Positions 33,893-44,366 of a DNA stretch of 64,000 nt are shown here, piece by piece. The DNA is from Dryomyza anilis (lineage: Eukaryota; Arthropoda; Insecta; Diptera; Dryomyzidae). Where the stretch lies: contig OX638130.1 in the NCBI GenBank assembly GCA_951804985.1, positions 118,805,593-118,869,592 of the forward strand, in the 5' to 3' direction. How positions within the stretch are numbered: position 1 is the stretch's first letter; each line of letters begins with the position of its first letter. Under the pieces are notes generated by a model that did no database searches, had not been told where the DNA came from, and saw nothing but the letters and a program-made list of their open reading frames with translations. Made by a program: the position numbers and the translations under genes.

Positions 33893-34738
33893 CCCACAAA
33901 ATTGAACATTATAAACCCATCATTGTGATGAAACGCTGCAAGCATAGATACTTTGCATTTTCATAAATTTTATAGGTATTTTATTTTAAAATGGTCTACC
34001 AACGCCTTTAAAATACACAATACACACTCAAACACATGCTCTAGCTGTTGTAATATGGTTTTGCATTACAAACCAAGCAGTGACACGCTGATCGCCGAGA
34101 TCAATTGGAATTTGTAACTAATTAGCATTTTTTCTCTTGTGTATTATTTTATTTCTGGTTGACAAATAATTTTTGAGTGTAAAACATCTGCTTAAATTAT
34201 TTGTTACACAATCTCTAAAAATGTAGACCTCCAAGAAATTGATAAATATTTATAAATGATGTATTACCAAAAACGTCACTGTTAAGAGAATAGCTAAAAT
34301 TAATAAAAACTGTTTTAAATGATTTGGGTTTTTTTTTAATAAAATAAATATGTATAAAGTGCAACATCCTGATCAAATTTTAATCAAATTACACTAGTCA
34401 ACACAATTTTCATATGGGAGTTTTTACAAAGGTCATGGGATTTTTGTCTTATCACAACATGTTACTGGGCTCCAACATATTTTGACCATTGTGGAAAAAA
34501 AATTTAAAATACAAAAGTTCCAGTATTTTAATAAGTTTCCTAAAATCAGCGATATATTGAATATATGTTTTATATAAATGTATATCAAAAACACTATCCA
34601 ACACGATTTTTGCCATAGACGGATGTCCAACAATGCTATATAATTCGCTGGGTCTGATTTAGACTACATACTTTGATTTTTTAGAAAATTTTAACATTTA
34701 GTATTAATGATAAGAAAAAAATTATTTATATTTATCCT

Positions 34739-34868
34739 GGGCTCTAATCACGTATGACAACAATCGTTTAACGATATCGTTTAGACGATAGTCTTAACCA
34801 AAAGCGATAGCGTTTTATGATTATCGTTTCAACGACGATCGTTTTTAAGTTACGTGGTGAGAGCCCTG
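34739..34868. mobile_element. 130-bp MITE with GGGCTCT ends
   Basis: GGGCTCTAATCACGTA at about 34739 is mirrored imperfectly by TTACGTGGTGAGAGCCC ending about 34866. The interior is rich in short self-complementary CGATCGTTT/ACGATAT motifs. It is too short to code. Confidence 0.6.
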
Positions 34869-35109
34869 AGCATAGTCCAAACTAACTATCAAAATTACTA
34901 ACTTTTTTCAAATTGATCTCCTTTTTAAAATTAGCCCTGTGAACATAATTTTGGTACTCTTATACAGGGTGTTTGGTTCATCGATGTCAAAATTCAGGGG
35001 GTCATTCTGTGACTCAAAACAAAAAAAAAATATATATATATATAAATGTAAAATTTTGCACCCAGTTTAAGATACAGGGAGCATAACCTTGTCCAGAAAA
35101 TTTATATAC

Positions 35110-35362
35110 ATATCGTCGTTGTAGAACGAAAAGTCATCAACTACATTTTTATGAAAAACTTACATTTCGAGTTGGTTGATTAATATTATAAAAATAATTA
35201 ATGCATTTTTAAAGTTAAAATATCAATTGATAGATTTACATTTTCTTATCAATTGAGATCATCTATTAAAAATTAACAGATATATATAGAAGATTTTTGT
35301 AAATGAATATTTGTCATTTTGAAAATGTATTTGGTGAATTTTCGTTCTACAACGACGATATA
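35110..35362. mobile_element. MITE with TCGTCGTTGTAGAACG ends (copy c)
   Basis: Perfect ends TCGTCGTTGTAGAACGAAAA and CGTTCTACAACGACGA are flanked by TA on each side. The interior matches the copies at 14417 and 49453. Confidence 0.82.
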
Positions 35363-35612
35363 TAAAACTCATTTTCCGTTTCTTTGTTTGTTTGTGCGTT
35401 TTGCAAATATACACCTGTGCACGGATTTCCTTAAAATTTGGAATATATCCTACAGATCCAGGAGAAGGTCGCTATAAAGTTTTCGTTGACCACGCCCACT
35501 TTTATATATTGATATTTCAAATTCATGGCCGAGAACGTATTTTTTCTGAAAATTTGCATTACTATGTTATAACGTCCATGAAGTATCCTAAGCCATAAAT
35601 AAACGAGATTGG

Positions 35613-36125
35613 ACATAGGGAGTACCTATATACGGCATAAAATGGAATTCAGTTCGCACATTTGGGCAGGAGCTTCAAAATCCTCCTTGGAGTTCCTGGA
35701 CCGAATTCAACAACGTGCGATATATTTGATAGGGGATGAAAATATCTCATCGTCTATTGGTTCTGTTGAGCACCGAAAGACCGTTGGGTGTGTAAGCCTG
35801 TTTTATAGGTATTACAACGGTAAGTGTTCGAGTGAAATACGTGGCCTGATTCCACCAGGTCGTGTGTTTTCTCGTTCTACTCGGGCATCAAACCAAGCCC
35901 ACCCCTTCGTAGTCCACTCGACTCTCAACAGAACCACGCATTATAGAGAGAATTCGTTCTTCAGTCGCACGTGACGTTTATGGAACAATCTCCCTGCGTC
36001 CGTTTTTCCCGACATTTTTGATATTGGCAAGTTCAAAACAAACATTCACCGACACTACTCCATCTTTCCCCCCTCCATTTAACCTATCATCCCTTCTTAC
36101 GATCAACACTGTATCGCAGCACAAA
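35613..36125 (+). mobile_element. LINE fragment, C-terminal end of reverse-transcriptase ORF
   Basis: The frame 35609-35974 includes KMEFSSHIWAGASKSSLEFL, DRIQQRAIYLIGDENIS and YRYYNGKCSSEIRGLIPP, and continues after a stop with LWNNLPASVFPDIFDI and NIHRHYSIFPPS. This is the conserved C-terminal tail of insect non-LTR retrotransposon polyproteins. The piece is 5'-truncated and has an in-frame stop, so it is inactive. Confidence 0.8.
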
Positions 36126-36267
36126 TGTTATCGAATTTAACTTTAAATTTTGATGTTACTTATCTGACCAAAAATCACTACACCAAAGTCACCATATCAA
36201 AATTCACCAAACCAGAACAAAATGGTAAATCTCTGCACGAAATTTACTTAAAATTTGGAATATATAT

Positions 36268-36975
36268 AAAGGGTTTTTCAATAAGAGCGCTACAAAAACG
36301 GTTTTGGATATCAATGAAATTCTTTATTCCTGTAAAAGTACGTTCGATGCCATTATGTATGGAACTCGATTTCTTTTGCATGGCCACCACGGGCACGCTT
36401 GCAGAAGTCCAGACGCTGAACCCAATTTTCGACGGTTTTCAAGTATAAATCGGCCGATACTGCTGCAATTTCACGTTCGATATTCGTACGAAGTTCATCA
36501 ATCGTCGCTGGCTTGTTAGCATAGACCATAGACTTGACGTAGCCCCACAGGAAATAGTCTAACAGCGTCAGGCGGCCAATTGACTGGACCATTTCTCCAA
36601 TCTTGGTTTCCAATAAATTGATTGTGGCATCCGCTGTGTGGCGCCGTCCTGTTGGAACCACATGTCCTCCAAGTTCATATCCGGTCTTGATCATCATGGA
36701 AGATTATATTTTGTTTATTGACGAAGCCATTCAGCCAGAAATGAGCCTCATCGCTGAAGATGATTTTTCGAATTTTTACTACCGAATTTCGGTAGTAAAT
36801 TTTAATAATTTAGACTCGTTGTTGGCTCGTATATCTTTCCATCATGAAATGGTAAACCTTACTGAAGAGAAATGTCAAAAGAGCGGCAAGAAATATGGCG
36901 TCGTTTGCTGTCCCTGTCGCTCTACTTTTGTAGTGTCCCTGTTGAAAAACTTTGTCATTGATTTTCTCAAAATTT
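36268..36975 (-). mobile_element. Internally deleted mariner-type element with transposase remnant
   Basis: The TIR AAAGGGTTTTTCAATAAGAG at 36268 and the 5'-end sequence at about 36840-36960 bound the element. On the minus strand the start (MMERYTSQQRV) jumps into KIIFSDEAHFWLNGFVNKQN and then to the C-terminal half (36353-36697), which contains LTLLDYFLWGYVKSMVYANK and ends KRARGGHAKEIEFHT. Large parts of the catalytic core are missing and there are stops, so no active transposase remains. Confidence 0.82.
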
Positions 36976-37117
36976 CGTCATCGATTACCCCAATTTATCA
37001 ATAACATTCTCAATTCGTTCTAACCAATAACAGTGATTTGAGAAATATTCTGGTAAAAACGACTATTTTTAAGAAATTTGTATGTAAAATATACTCATTT
37101 TAAAATTGAACAGTTCT

Positions 37118-37200
37118 AACAGAAGATGCCACTAGCGTCGGCAGCAGCAATGGTGGGTACAAGCAGACAGCAAATGACCTAGAGTTTTAAAAGAAATAAT
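37118..37200 (-). pseudogene. Relic 5' exon fragment of an array gene
   Basis: On the plus strand, GATGCCACTAGCGTCGGCAG and GGTACAAGCAGACAGCAAAT followed by GACCTAGAGTTTTAAAAG match the start of exon 2 (signal peptide plus acceptor) of the intact copies, especially the gene at 41818-42364. The Gly-rich and repeat parts are gone, cut off next to the mariner element. I found no Met-Lys exon or promoter for it. Confidence 0.75.
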
Positions 37201-37812
37201 TTTATTATTTAATCTATCAGATCATATTTTAAGCCGATGAAAAAAATGAAGTAATTTTGAACTTTAGTTAGAACTACATAACTATAAATCATTTTATTAT
37301 TTAACATTACATCCAAATTGCTAAAAAATCGTTCAAAAATAGTCTAAAAAAAATCAATATTTTTGAGTTTAGATTCAAATATCTTTTAAACATTTCGGAA
37401 TAAAAGTATTAATCTTTAATTCTAAAAAGTGGCTGAAAAGTGCCTAATTCAAATTTCGATAGTAATTTTCTTAAAAACGTTACGTAACTGAGTATGCATT
37501 CAAAAACAGCAACCGCGAATTATATACAATTGATGTATGGGATATCCATGGCACAAAATTGTTCTCCTTTTGTTGAATAGTGTAATCCGTATATTAATCA
37601 TATTTGTTGTAATTCGATTGGTAAACACTACATTACCGATAAGTTTTTATTTTTTTTTGAAATTTGTCCTTTATTCTATAGCTTTTTTGTATTAAAATTA
37701 TTATTATCTACTAAAAATCTTTAATTAAAAGAAGAACAACCATATATTTTTCTATATACAAGTTTTTATTAAATATTTAAAAATATACACGCTAAAAGTC
37801 CTTAAAAAGATT
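37201..37812. other. Spacer left of the array
   Basis: AT-rich sequence with TGGTAAACACTACATTACCGAT near 37619, a possible piece of the GGGTGTG MITE. The shared 3' flank of the array unit begins at about 37740. Confidence 0.35.
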
Positions 37813-38381
37813 TTAGTTCTTATTCCAGGCGGAGTGACGGTGTCCGCCAGAGACAACCTTGACAACGCGCACTGGCTCCACATGATGAGCGACAGGCTGC
37901 ACATGATGTACAACAGGCTGCACTTGATGGATGGCAGGCTGAACCTGATGAACAATTGGTTGAACGTGGTGGACAACGGGCTGGACATTGTGGACAATTG
38001 GTGCATCATGTACAACTGAGTGTACCTTGGTGTTGGTAGAGTAACCATGAGCGCCGTGTCCACCGATTCCACCCAGACCACCGGCTCCACCCAGACCACC
38101 GGCACCGCCCAGGCCACCGAGTCCTCCAAGACTTTCATAACCACTGCCGATACCGCCACCATGGATACCGCCCAAGCCTCCGCCGAGGATGCCACTAGCG
38201 TTGGCAGCAGCAATGGTGAGTACAAGCAGACAGCAAATGACCTAGTGTTTTAATAGAAATAATTTTATTATTTAAACAGAAAGTTCTTCAAATTTAATTA
38301 GTTTAAATATTTAATGTATAAATTGAATTTATCAGTAATTTCTACAAAATATCCTTAGTAGTTATTTTGTTTTACCTTCAT
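37813..38381 (-). CDS. Array gene 1: secreted Gly-rich protein with Pro-Val-His heptad repeats
   Basis: Exon 1 (38376-38381) encodes Met-Lys and exon 2 (37813-38241) the rest, 144 aa in all. MKVICCLLVLTIAAANA is the signal peptide. A Gly-rich section (GGLGGLGGAGGLGG) comes next, then GYSTNTKVHSVVHDAP. Six heptads of pattern P-x-[VI]-H-x-V-[QE] follow (PIVHNVQ, PVVHHVQ, PIVHQVQ, PAIHQVQ, PVVHHVQ, PVAHHVE). The tail is PVRVVKVVSGGHRHSAWNKN. Alternating Val/His suggests beta structure with regularly spaced histidines. It is probably a secreted cuticle or matrix protein; no named family is recognised. Confidence 0.85.
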
Positions 38382-38420
38382 AATGAGTTTGGTTTGTTTT
38401 AGATGTGATAGAACTATAAC

Positions 38421-38458
38421 AACTGATGTCTTAACAGTGCAAAAACATTCCTTTTATA
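38421..38458 (-). promoter_or_regulatory. Core promoter of array gene 1 (TATA + initiator)
   Basis: TATAAAAG (38451-38458) and the initiator TCAGTT (38421-38426) are placed exactly as in the other copies. The start codon is 40 bp downstream of the initiator. About 150 bp upstream of the TATA box is also shared with other copies (for example TTTTGCATATTCTATTGATG on the plus strand). Confidence 0.82.
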
Positions 38459-40067
38459 CTTTAAAATTTGTTTTATAAATTATGAGAAATTCGCAAATAT
38501 TCTCTCTGCAAATTAACATTATAAAGCATAGTTAAATCATATCACAATTTTGCATATTCTATTGATGCTGCCATAAATTTTAGAATCGTCAGGCATCATT
38601 AATGCAGACAATTAAACAAACACTATTATTTACTGGTTTAGTAGATTGACATTTGATACAGATAATGAAATTCAAAGCAAAACAATCATCTTCAAAGCGA
38701 AACAATGCACTAATGAAAGTTGTACAAGTAAAACTAAACAACTATATTTTAAAAAGTTGAATAAATGGTTTGTGAAAAACGTGTTATCGTGACAATCATT
38801 CTACGCACCGCTCTTTCGCATATGTTGCAACATAAAAACTTGTTTTTTTATTGTTTGAATATCGATGCAACGAATATAAACAAAATGATAACAAACCTTA
38901 AATTTCTAAAAATTAAAGTTATTCATACTTTTTATACTGATGTAGTCAGGATTGAATTCAGTTCTGATAATGATGTCTTGAAAATTATGTGCAGTACTCA
39001 TGCCTCCGCGTTGGATGCCATTCAGACATCAATTATTAGTACTAATTACGGTCTTGAATTATAGGATTTATTCAGAGCTTTAAATTGATACTTCACTCTA
39101 AAAAAAAATCACAAAATGAAGTCATTCAATATTTTTATACATGTAAATTCAATACTGATAATGATGTCTCAAAAATTCAGTGCAGAATTAATGCTTCAAA
39201 TAAGCTCTGTTCTGAACTCATCATATATTTATGGTTTCGAGAGTATTCAAGTCTGAAATTAAAGCTGAATATTAAAAAAAGGAATTGGAAATGTTATGCA
39301 TAAATTGATGTACTTTTTAATGCAATGTTTCATCAGTATTTGAGGAATTGGTGGCAGCTTTCAAGTCTGAATTGAGATCTGAATAAACGTGAAATGAAGA
39401 CAAACATTGCGTCAGCGTCTGTTTTTCCCGACATTTTTGATATTGGCAAATTTAAAATAAATATCCACCGACACTACTCTATTTTCCCTCCCTCCTTTAA
39501 CCTATAAACTTTTCTTCGATCAACACTGTGTATTGCTGGAATTAACGCCTGAGCGTTTGTTAATTTGTAAAGAAAAAAAAATTAATATCACTTCACAAAA
39601 ATGAGTAAACTATCAAATGTTCTAATTCGTACTAAAATGAAATATTACCGACTAAAAATAATAGTTTAAATAAAAGAATTTTTAACCTTAAAATTAATTT
39701 TTAATGAAATAAATATACATTAAGGGGATTCAAGTCTATGGTTCACTCTTCGTAAATATATAAATTGCACTCAGAAGTAAAATGTCCCATTATGTACAGA
39801 ATGGTATTACCTTTGATTTCTTGGTTCATGTATTAAACGTTTTTTTCATATTGATTCAATAGATTTCTAATCTCAGTATATATTTAACGGTATGAATACT
39901 ATTGTTTTAATGTTTTTTCTCCTATAATAACAAACGTCTCATTATGTGGCATATAGAAACTGAAATACGAATAGAAACTGGTTCGCTTTGCGCGTCATTC
40001 CGCGAGTTTACACAAAATGGACGCATGCATTTTTTTTAATATATTCCACAATATTAAACGAGTCATT
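38459..40067. other. Upstream flank of array gene 1 with a LINE tail
   Basis: The first several hundred bases are part of the duplicated unit (TTTACTGGTTTAGTAGATTG, AAAAAGTTGAATAAATGG, CATTCTACGCACC). The motif GATAATGATGTCT... repeats near 38970 and 39155. At 39405-39560 lies a LINE 3' end (see its entry). Confidence 0.55.
39405..39560 (+). mobile_element. LINE 3'-end fragment
   Basis: CCCGACATTTTTGATATTGG, CACCGACACTACTC and GATCAACACTGT match the tail of the LINE piece at 35613-36125. Here the sequence continues past that copy into what appears to be the true 3' untranslated end and an A-rich run. Confidence 0.7.
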
Positions 40068-41328
40068 CCCAGCAGGAAATGGCATCATTGACGACAAAGT
40101 CAACAATGAAGAATCGAGGACATTGGAAAATTTGTCATTTATAAATATGTCTACAACAATTTCATGAAGGACATTGCATTAAAGATGTCATACATCATAT
40201 TCGTCACTGTCATGCAAAAGGGGCGAATGTGCATTTTTAAAAATGTTAGGAAATCAAATTTTATGTTTGAAGTGCTTTAAAAATTAGAAAAATTTATATT
40301 TTTTTCAAATTTTTCTGTTATTTTGGTTTATTCGTCAATTAAATATATATCTTTAAATAAAATATCTTTAGATTTGCACAACCTACTGAATTATAAATAC
40401 GGATTTTGTAAGGCTATATTCTGACCAAAACGCAAATATTTTTGTTTTTTATGCTATTTAAATCGATAGGTGCTTTGAAAATAAACAATAAATGCCTCTA
40501 CACCACTATTTTATCTTATACCAATAAAAAGTTATGGCGAAAAAACGAAAAGATTCACCCTTTTGGCATGACAAGATTTTCAAATTCACCCTTTTGGTTT
40601 TGTCTTTTGTGGCTAGAAATATCCAACAAAATGACACGCGAACAGCATACTTGAGGATAAACTACATTCAAAAATGTTAAAAACGCAAATGTCAAAAATT
40701 GCACATTCGCCCCTTTGGCATGATGGAGACGATATGTCATATATACATATATCAATGACATTTTAAAAATCCGTCATTGATGAAATGTTATTGATGAAGT
40801 CATTGATGATAATTAACATTCACGTAATATGCCCCTAAAAGTATGCAGCATTTACGTTGTGAAATGCATACAACATACGTCTAGGGGCAGCATTTACGCG
40901 TAAAACTTAAAACTTTGTGTTCGATGTCACCCTGCTATATTATTCATAGGCCCAATTTGAGGGACTCATTTTTATAAAAGCGGGAGAATAAGCAGTAGTA
41001 ATGTTGATAGATGATGGCCGTTAGTAAAGTTCGTTATTGACATTAGCAAGTACAGATACCATTCAAAACGTGAACAGAAGAAAATAATAAAATTGAAATA
41101 ACAAATATAAATAAATAAAAAAATAAATAAAGTAATAAAATATATTTTATAATAAAAAAAATGTATGACATTTGTGACTTCCTTGATGAATGTGCATGAC
41201 ATCGTCAATGCTACATCATGAATGAATCGGAGGACATTTGTATGGAAATGTCATCAATGCTTTGCAGGGCGAAAATGCTATCGGTCTGACCTGATATAGG
41301 GGAATCATTGATGACATTTCTTGCTGGG
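40068..41328. mobile_element. TIR element with CCCAGCAGGAAATG ends
   Basis: CCCAGCAGGAAATGGCATCA at 40068 is mirrored by TGATGACATTTCTTGCTGGG ending 41328. Subterminal CATTGATGA/TCATCAATG motifs recur through both ends. An internal inverted pair (GCCCCTAAAAGTATGCAGCA and ACATACGTCTAGGGGC) is near 40830-40890. The 1.26 kb has no transposase. A partial inverted copy lies at 59353-59996. Confidence 0.75.
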
Positions 41329-41349
41329 TTGGTACGGACTCAAAGTATT

Positions 41350-41550
41350 TAGGGTGTGTGAGTGTTTGACTAAATTGAAGACTAAACTAAATTGAACGAG
41401 TTCGATTACATTTCGGTAACTGGTAATTAATAAAGTCCGTAGTCAATCGAGAATCATCTCTTTGTTTGTGTTGTCATTCAATTTAGTTGAATTTAGATTG
41501 CTTGAACATTTGCTAAATTGAGAAGAATTAAACACTGAAATTTACCGAAA
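41350..41550. mobile_element. MITE-like element with AGGGTGTG end, right-truncated (copy iii)
   Basis: AGGGTGTGTGAGTGTTTGAC is followed by GACTAAACTAAATTGAACGA and CGGTAACTGGTAATTAATAA, as in the copies at 4064 and 21628. It decays after TTTACCGA near 41545 without a matching right end. Confidence 0.65.
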
Positions 41551-41817
41551 AAAAAAAATATATTATTTTAAATGATTTTTTAAAAATATGCTTTAAATAT
41601 TTTTCGACCTCTTTATTTATCTTGTGGTATTTATTATAGGCTCAAGGTCAGGATTAATTTAATTTATTTTTGTCAATATTAATAAGTATTATGTTTTCCG
41701 CAGTAAATTACTTTATACTTTTATAATAATAATAAAACATTAAATTTTTTTATATACTATGTTTTTATTAAAGATTCAAAATTGTAACAATATAACTAAT
41801 AACTTCTTAAAAAGTTT

Positions 41818-42364
41818 TTACTTCTTGTTCCAGGCGGAGTGATGGTGTCCGCCAGAGACAACCTTGACAACGCGCGCTGTCTCCACATGATGCACAACAG
41901 GCTGCACATGATGTACAACAGGCTGCACTTGATGGATGGCAGGTTGAACCTGATGAACAATTGGTTGAACGTGATGGACAACGGGCTGGACATTGTGAAC
42001 GATTGGTGCATCGTGCACAACTGTGTGGACCTTGGTGTTGGTAGAGTAACCATGAGCGCCGTGTCCACCGATTCCGCCCAGACCACCGACTCCACCCAGA
42101 CCACCGAGTCCTCCAAGACCTTCATAACCACCGCCGATGACGCCACCATGGATACCGCCCAAGCCTCCGCCGAGGATGCCACTAGCGTTGGCAGCAGCAA
42201 TGGTGAGTACAAGCAGACAGCAAATGACCTAGAGTTATAAAAGAAATAATTTTATTATTTAATCAATAAGTCCTTCAATTCAAATTTAAATATTTAATGT
42301 ATAAATTGAATTTATCAGTAATTTCTGCAAAATATCCTTAGTAGTTATTTTGTTTTACCTTCAT
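41818..42364 (-). CDS. Array gene 2: secreted Gly-rich protein with Pro-Val-His heptad repeats
   Basis: Exons 42359-42364 and 41818-42228 give 138 aa. The architecture is that of array gene 1: signal peptide MKVICCLLVLTIAAANA, a Gly-rich part (GGVIGGGYEGLGGLGG) shorter than in gene 1, heptads ending PVVHHVE, and a tail TARVVKVVSGGHHHSAWNKK. The Pro-Val before the tail is replaced by Thr-Ala. The relic at 37118 most resembles this gene. Confidence 0.85.
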
Positions 42365-42403
42365 AATGAGTTTGGTTTGTTTTAGATGTGATAGAACTAT
42401 AAC

Positions 42404-42441
42404 AACTGATGCCTTAACAGTGCAAAAGTATTCCTTTTATA
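42404..42441 (-). promoter_or_regulatory. Core promoter of array gene 2
   Basis: TATAAAAG at 42434-42441 and TCAGTT at 42404-42409 have the same 25-bp offset as in the other copies. Confidence 0.82.
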
Positions 42442-44366
42442 CTTTAAAATTTGTTTTATAAATTATGAGCAATTCGCAAATATTTTCTCTGCAAATTAAC
42501 ATTATAAAGCATAGTTAAAACATATCACAATTTTGCATATTTTATTGATGCTGCCATAAATTTTAGAATCGTCAGACGTCATTAGTTTAGGCAATTAAAC
42601 AAATATCAAAAAAACAAACAACAGTATTTACTGGTTTAGTATAATGACTGTTGATACAGATAACAAAGTTCTATTAAGTAGCATTGTCAGCTTCAAGGAA
42701 AAACAATGCACCAACTCTATTTTAAAAAGTTGAATAAATCGTTTGTGAAATACGTGACGTTCATTCTACGCATATAATGCAACATAAAAACGGGTATTAT
42801 TTTGAATAATTAAGAAGAATAAATATGCATATAATGAAAACAAAAATCACACAAATAACTATTTCATACAATCATATATTAAATTTAAAAAAAAATTAAG
42901 TCGTTCATATTTTTTATACTTATACTTCAGTCCTGGTAACCACGTTAAAAAAATTCAGTTCAGTTCATTGATGCCTAAAATGTATGTGCTTGTGAGTTAT
43001 TGAATTTAAGCAGACCTGATAATTGATGATTCTATGTAGGAAAGCTTTTCAGGTACACTGTGTTACAAACATTTTGGTGTAGTAAAAGTTGCAGCAATCT
43101 ATATATTCCATAAATAATTTGAATACATAAATGTGTATCGCCTTTAAAATGCCATTTAACGAAAATAAATTATTATAAATAAATTATTACTTTTGAAAAT
43201 AAATTATTACTTTTGGTTCAAAACTTTTATATTTTATATTAAATAAATGGAACATTTTTACTTGCGAAATTCTAATTTTTAAATTTAAAAAAAAAATCAA
43301 ATTTTGCACCACGTTAAAGTTTAAACTTTGTTGGGCAGTGTTATTGTTCAATTTTGGACGCATCGAGATAGAGTGTCGGGAGTATTTAAATAAAAATAAT
43401 GTTTTTATACGTCTGGCTTAATTAAAAAAACAAAAAGTTTGTTTTTATAAATGTACTTGGTGTCGCTACCCTACGGGGAAACGAACCGGTCCTAGACAAG
43501 GCACGTGACTGGTTCCTCGGAGATTATTAACCGGTCCTAGTTCTGGCTCTTTTGTATGAAACCAACCGGCAACTTTAACACGGCATTGTCATAGGGAGGG
43601 GTCAATTAACACCTCCTGCAGACCTTTAGACCTATCACAGGACTGGTATTCAAAATCATGTTCTGTGACCGTTACCTTTAGACCTATCACAGTACTAGTC
43701 GTCAAAATACTGTTCTGTGACAGGTATCAATGGTACACTCCGTTAATTTTTTTATTGTTATTTTTTATATATTTAAAATTTTACTTATTTTATTTTACAA
43801 TTTGCATTATTTTTTATTATATCTTATTCAAGCATTCACATCTCATTAATTATTCCACCTGGCATGAGTTCATTACAATTACTTGGAAGACATGCTGAAT
43901 TTAAACAGAATCGAATTTGCAGTATCGAAAAACAGTCTACGAATTATAGACGCATTAGTTGCAGCGTGTAAATATGTCTTGTGAATATGGCGCCACCTAG
44001 TGCCTTTTCGGTCCACTAGCGATATATTTAGCATTGACACGATCCATCTCCTCATGCAGATCTTTAGACCTATCATATAACTGGTCTTCAAGAACCTGTC
44101 CTTAGTCGGTACCATAGTACCGGTCACGTGATAGATAGTTTTAGACCAATTGACACCTTTTTCCCGCAGGGCAATAATACTACAGAACAAATGAATTCCT
44201 TTTTTTAATTTATCCACGGTATTCTGATGGACTCTCAGATTTATATAAAAACATTAAATATAAAAACATATATATTATATAAAAACATACTACAGTTTTG
44301 TATATCGCCTACAGTTATTGATTTATTACGTAAAACAAAAATATAATTTCCGTGTTTTTCTATATA
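42442..44366. other. Spacer between array gene 2 and the Tc1 element
   Basis: The duplicated upstream unit extends to about 43000. It is followed by AT-rich sequence and, at about 43461-44172, a candidate TIR element (separate entry). No gene is supported. Confidence 0.5.
43461..44172. mobile_element. Candidate element with CCCTACGGG/CCCGCAGGG ends and repeated GACCTATCAC motifs
   Basis: CCCTACGGGGAAA at about 43461 faces TTTTTCCCGCAGGG ending about 44172. Inside, CTTTAGACCTATCA recurs at about 43625, 43677 and 44063, each followed by an ACTGGT or ACTAGT block, and CACGTGA occurs near both ends. The terminal match is short, so the boundaries are tentative. Confidence 0.4.

Larger units (their letters stand above)
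33798..35612. other. Intergenic region with two small MITEs
   Basis: Beyond the promoter at the left edge, this stretch contains the miniature elements at 34739-34868 and 35110-35362. A fragment reading TACAGGGTGTTTGGTTCATC lies near 34974. From 35360 to about 35520 there is a repeat-like piece ending near CACGCCCAC, a motif common in fly repeats. No gene is supported. Confidence 0.5.

Noticed and set aside
37752..38225. Second minus-frame ORFs of about 110-155 codons over array genes
   Set aside because: They are off-frame readings of the Gly-rich and heptad repeats, low in complexity, and lack the Met-Lys exon junction.
37834..38253. Plus-strand frames beginning MTVSARDNLDNA, present in every array copy
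   Set aside because: They are antisense shadows of the conserved heptad-repeat exon. Their conservation is explained by the minus-strand protein, which has signal peptide, splice sites and promoter.
43879..44217. 112-codon minus-strand ORF
   Set aside because: It lies across the candidate CCCTRCGGG element and its repeats, and no family features are seen.
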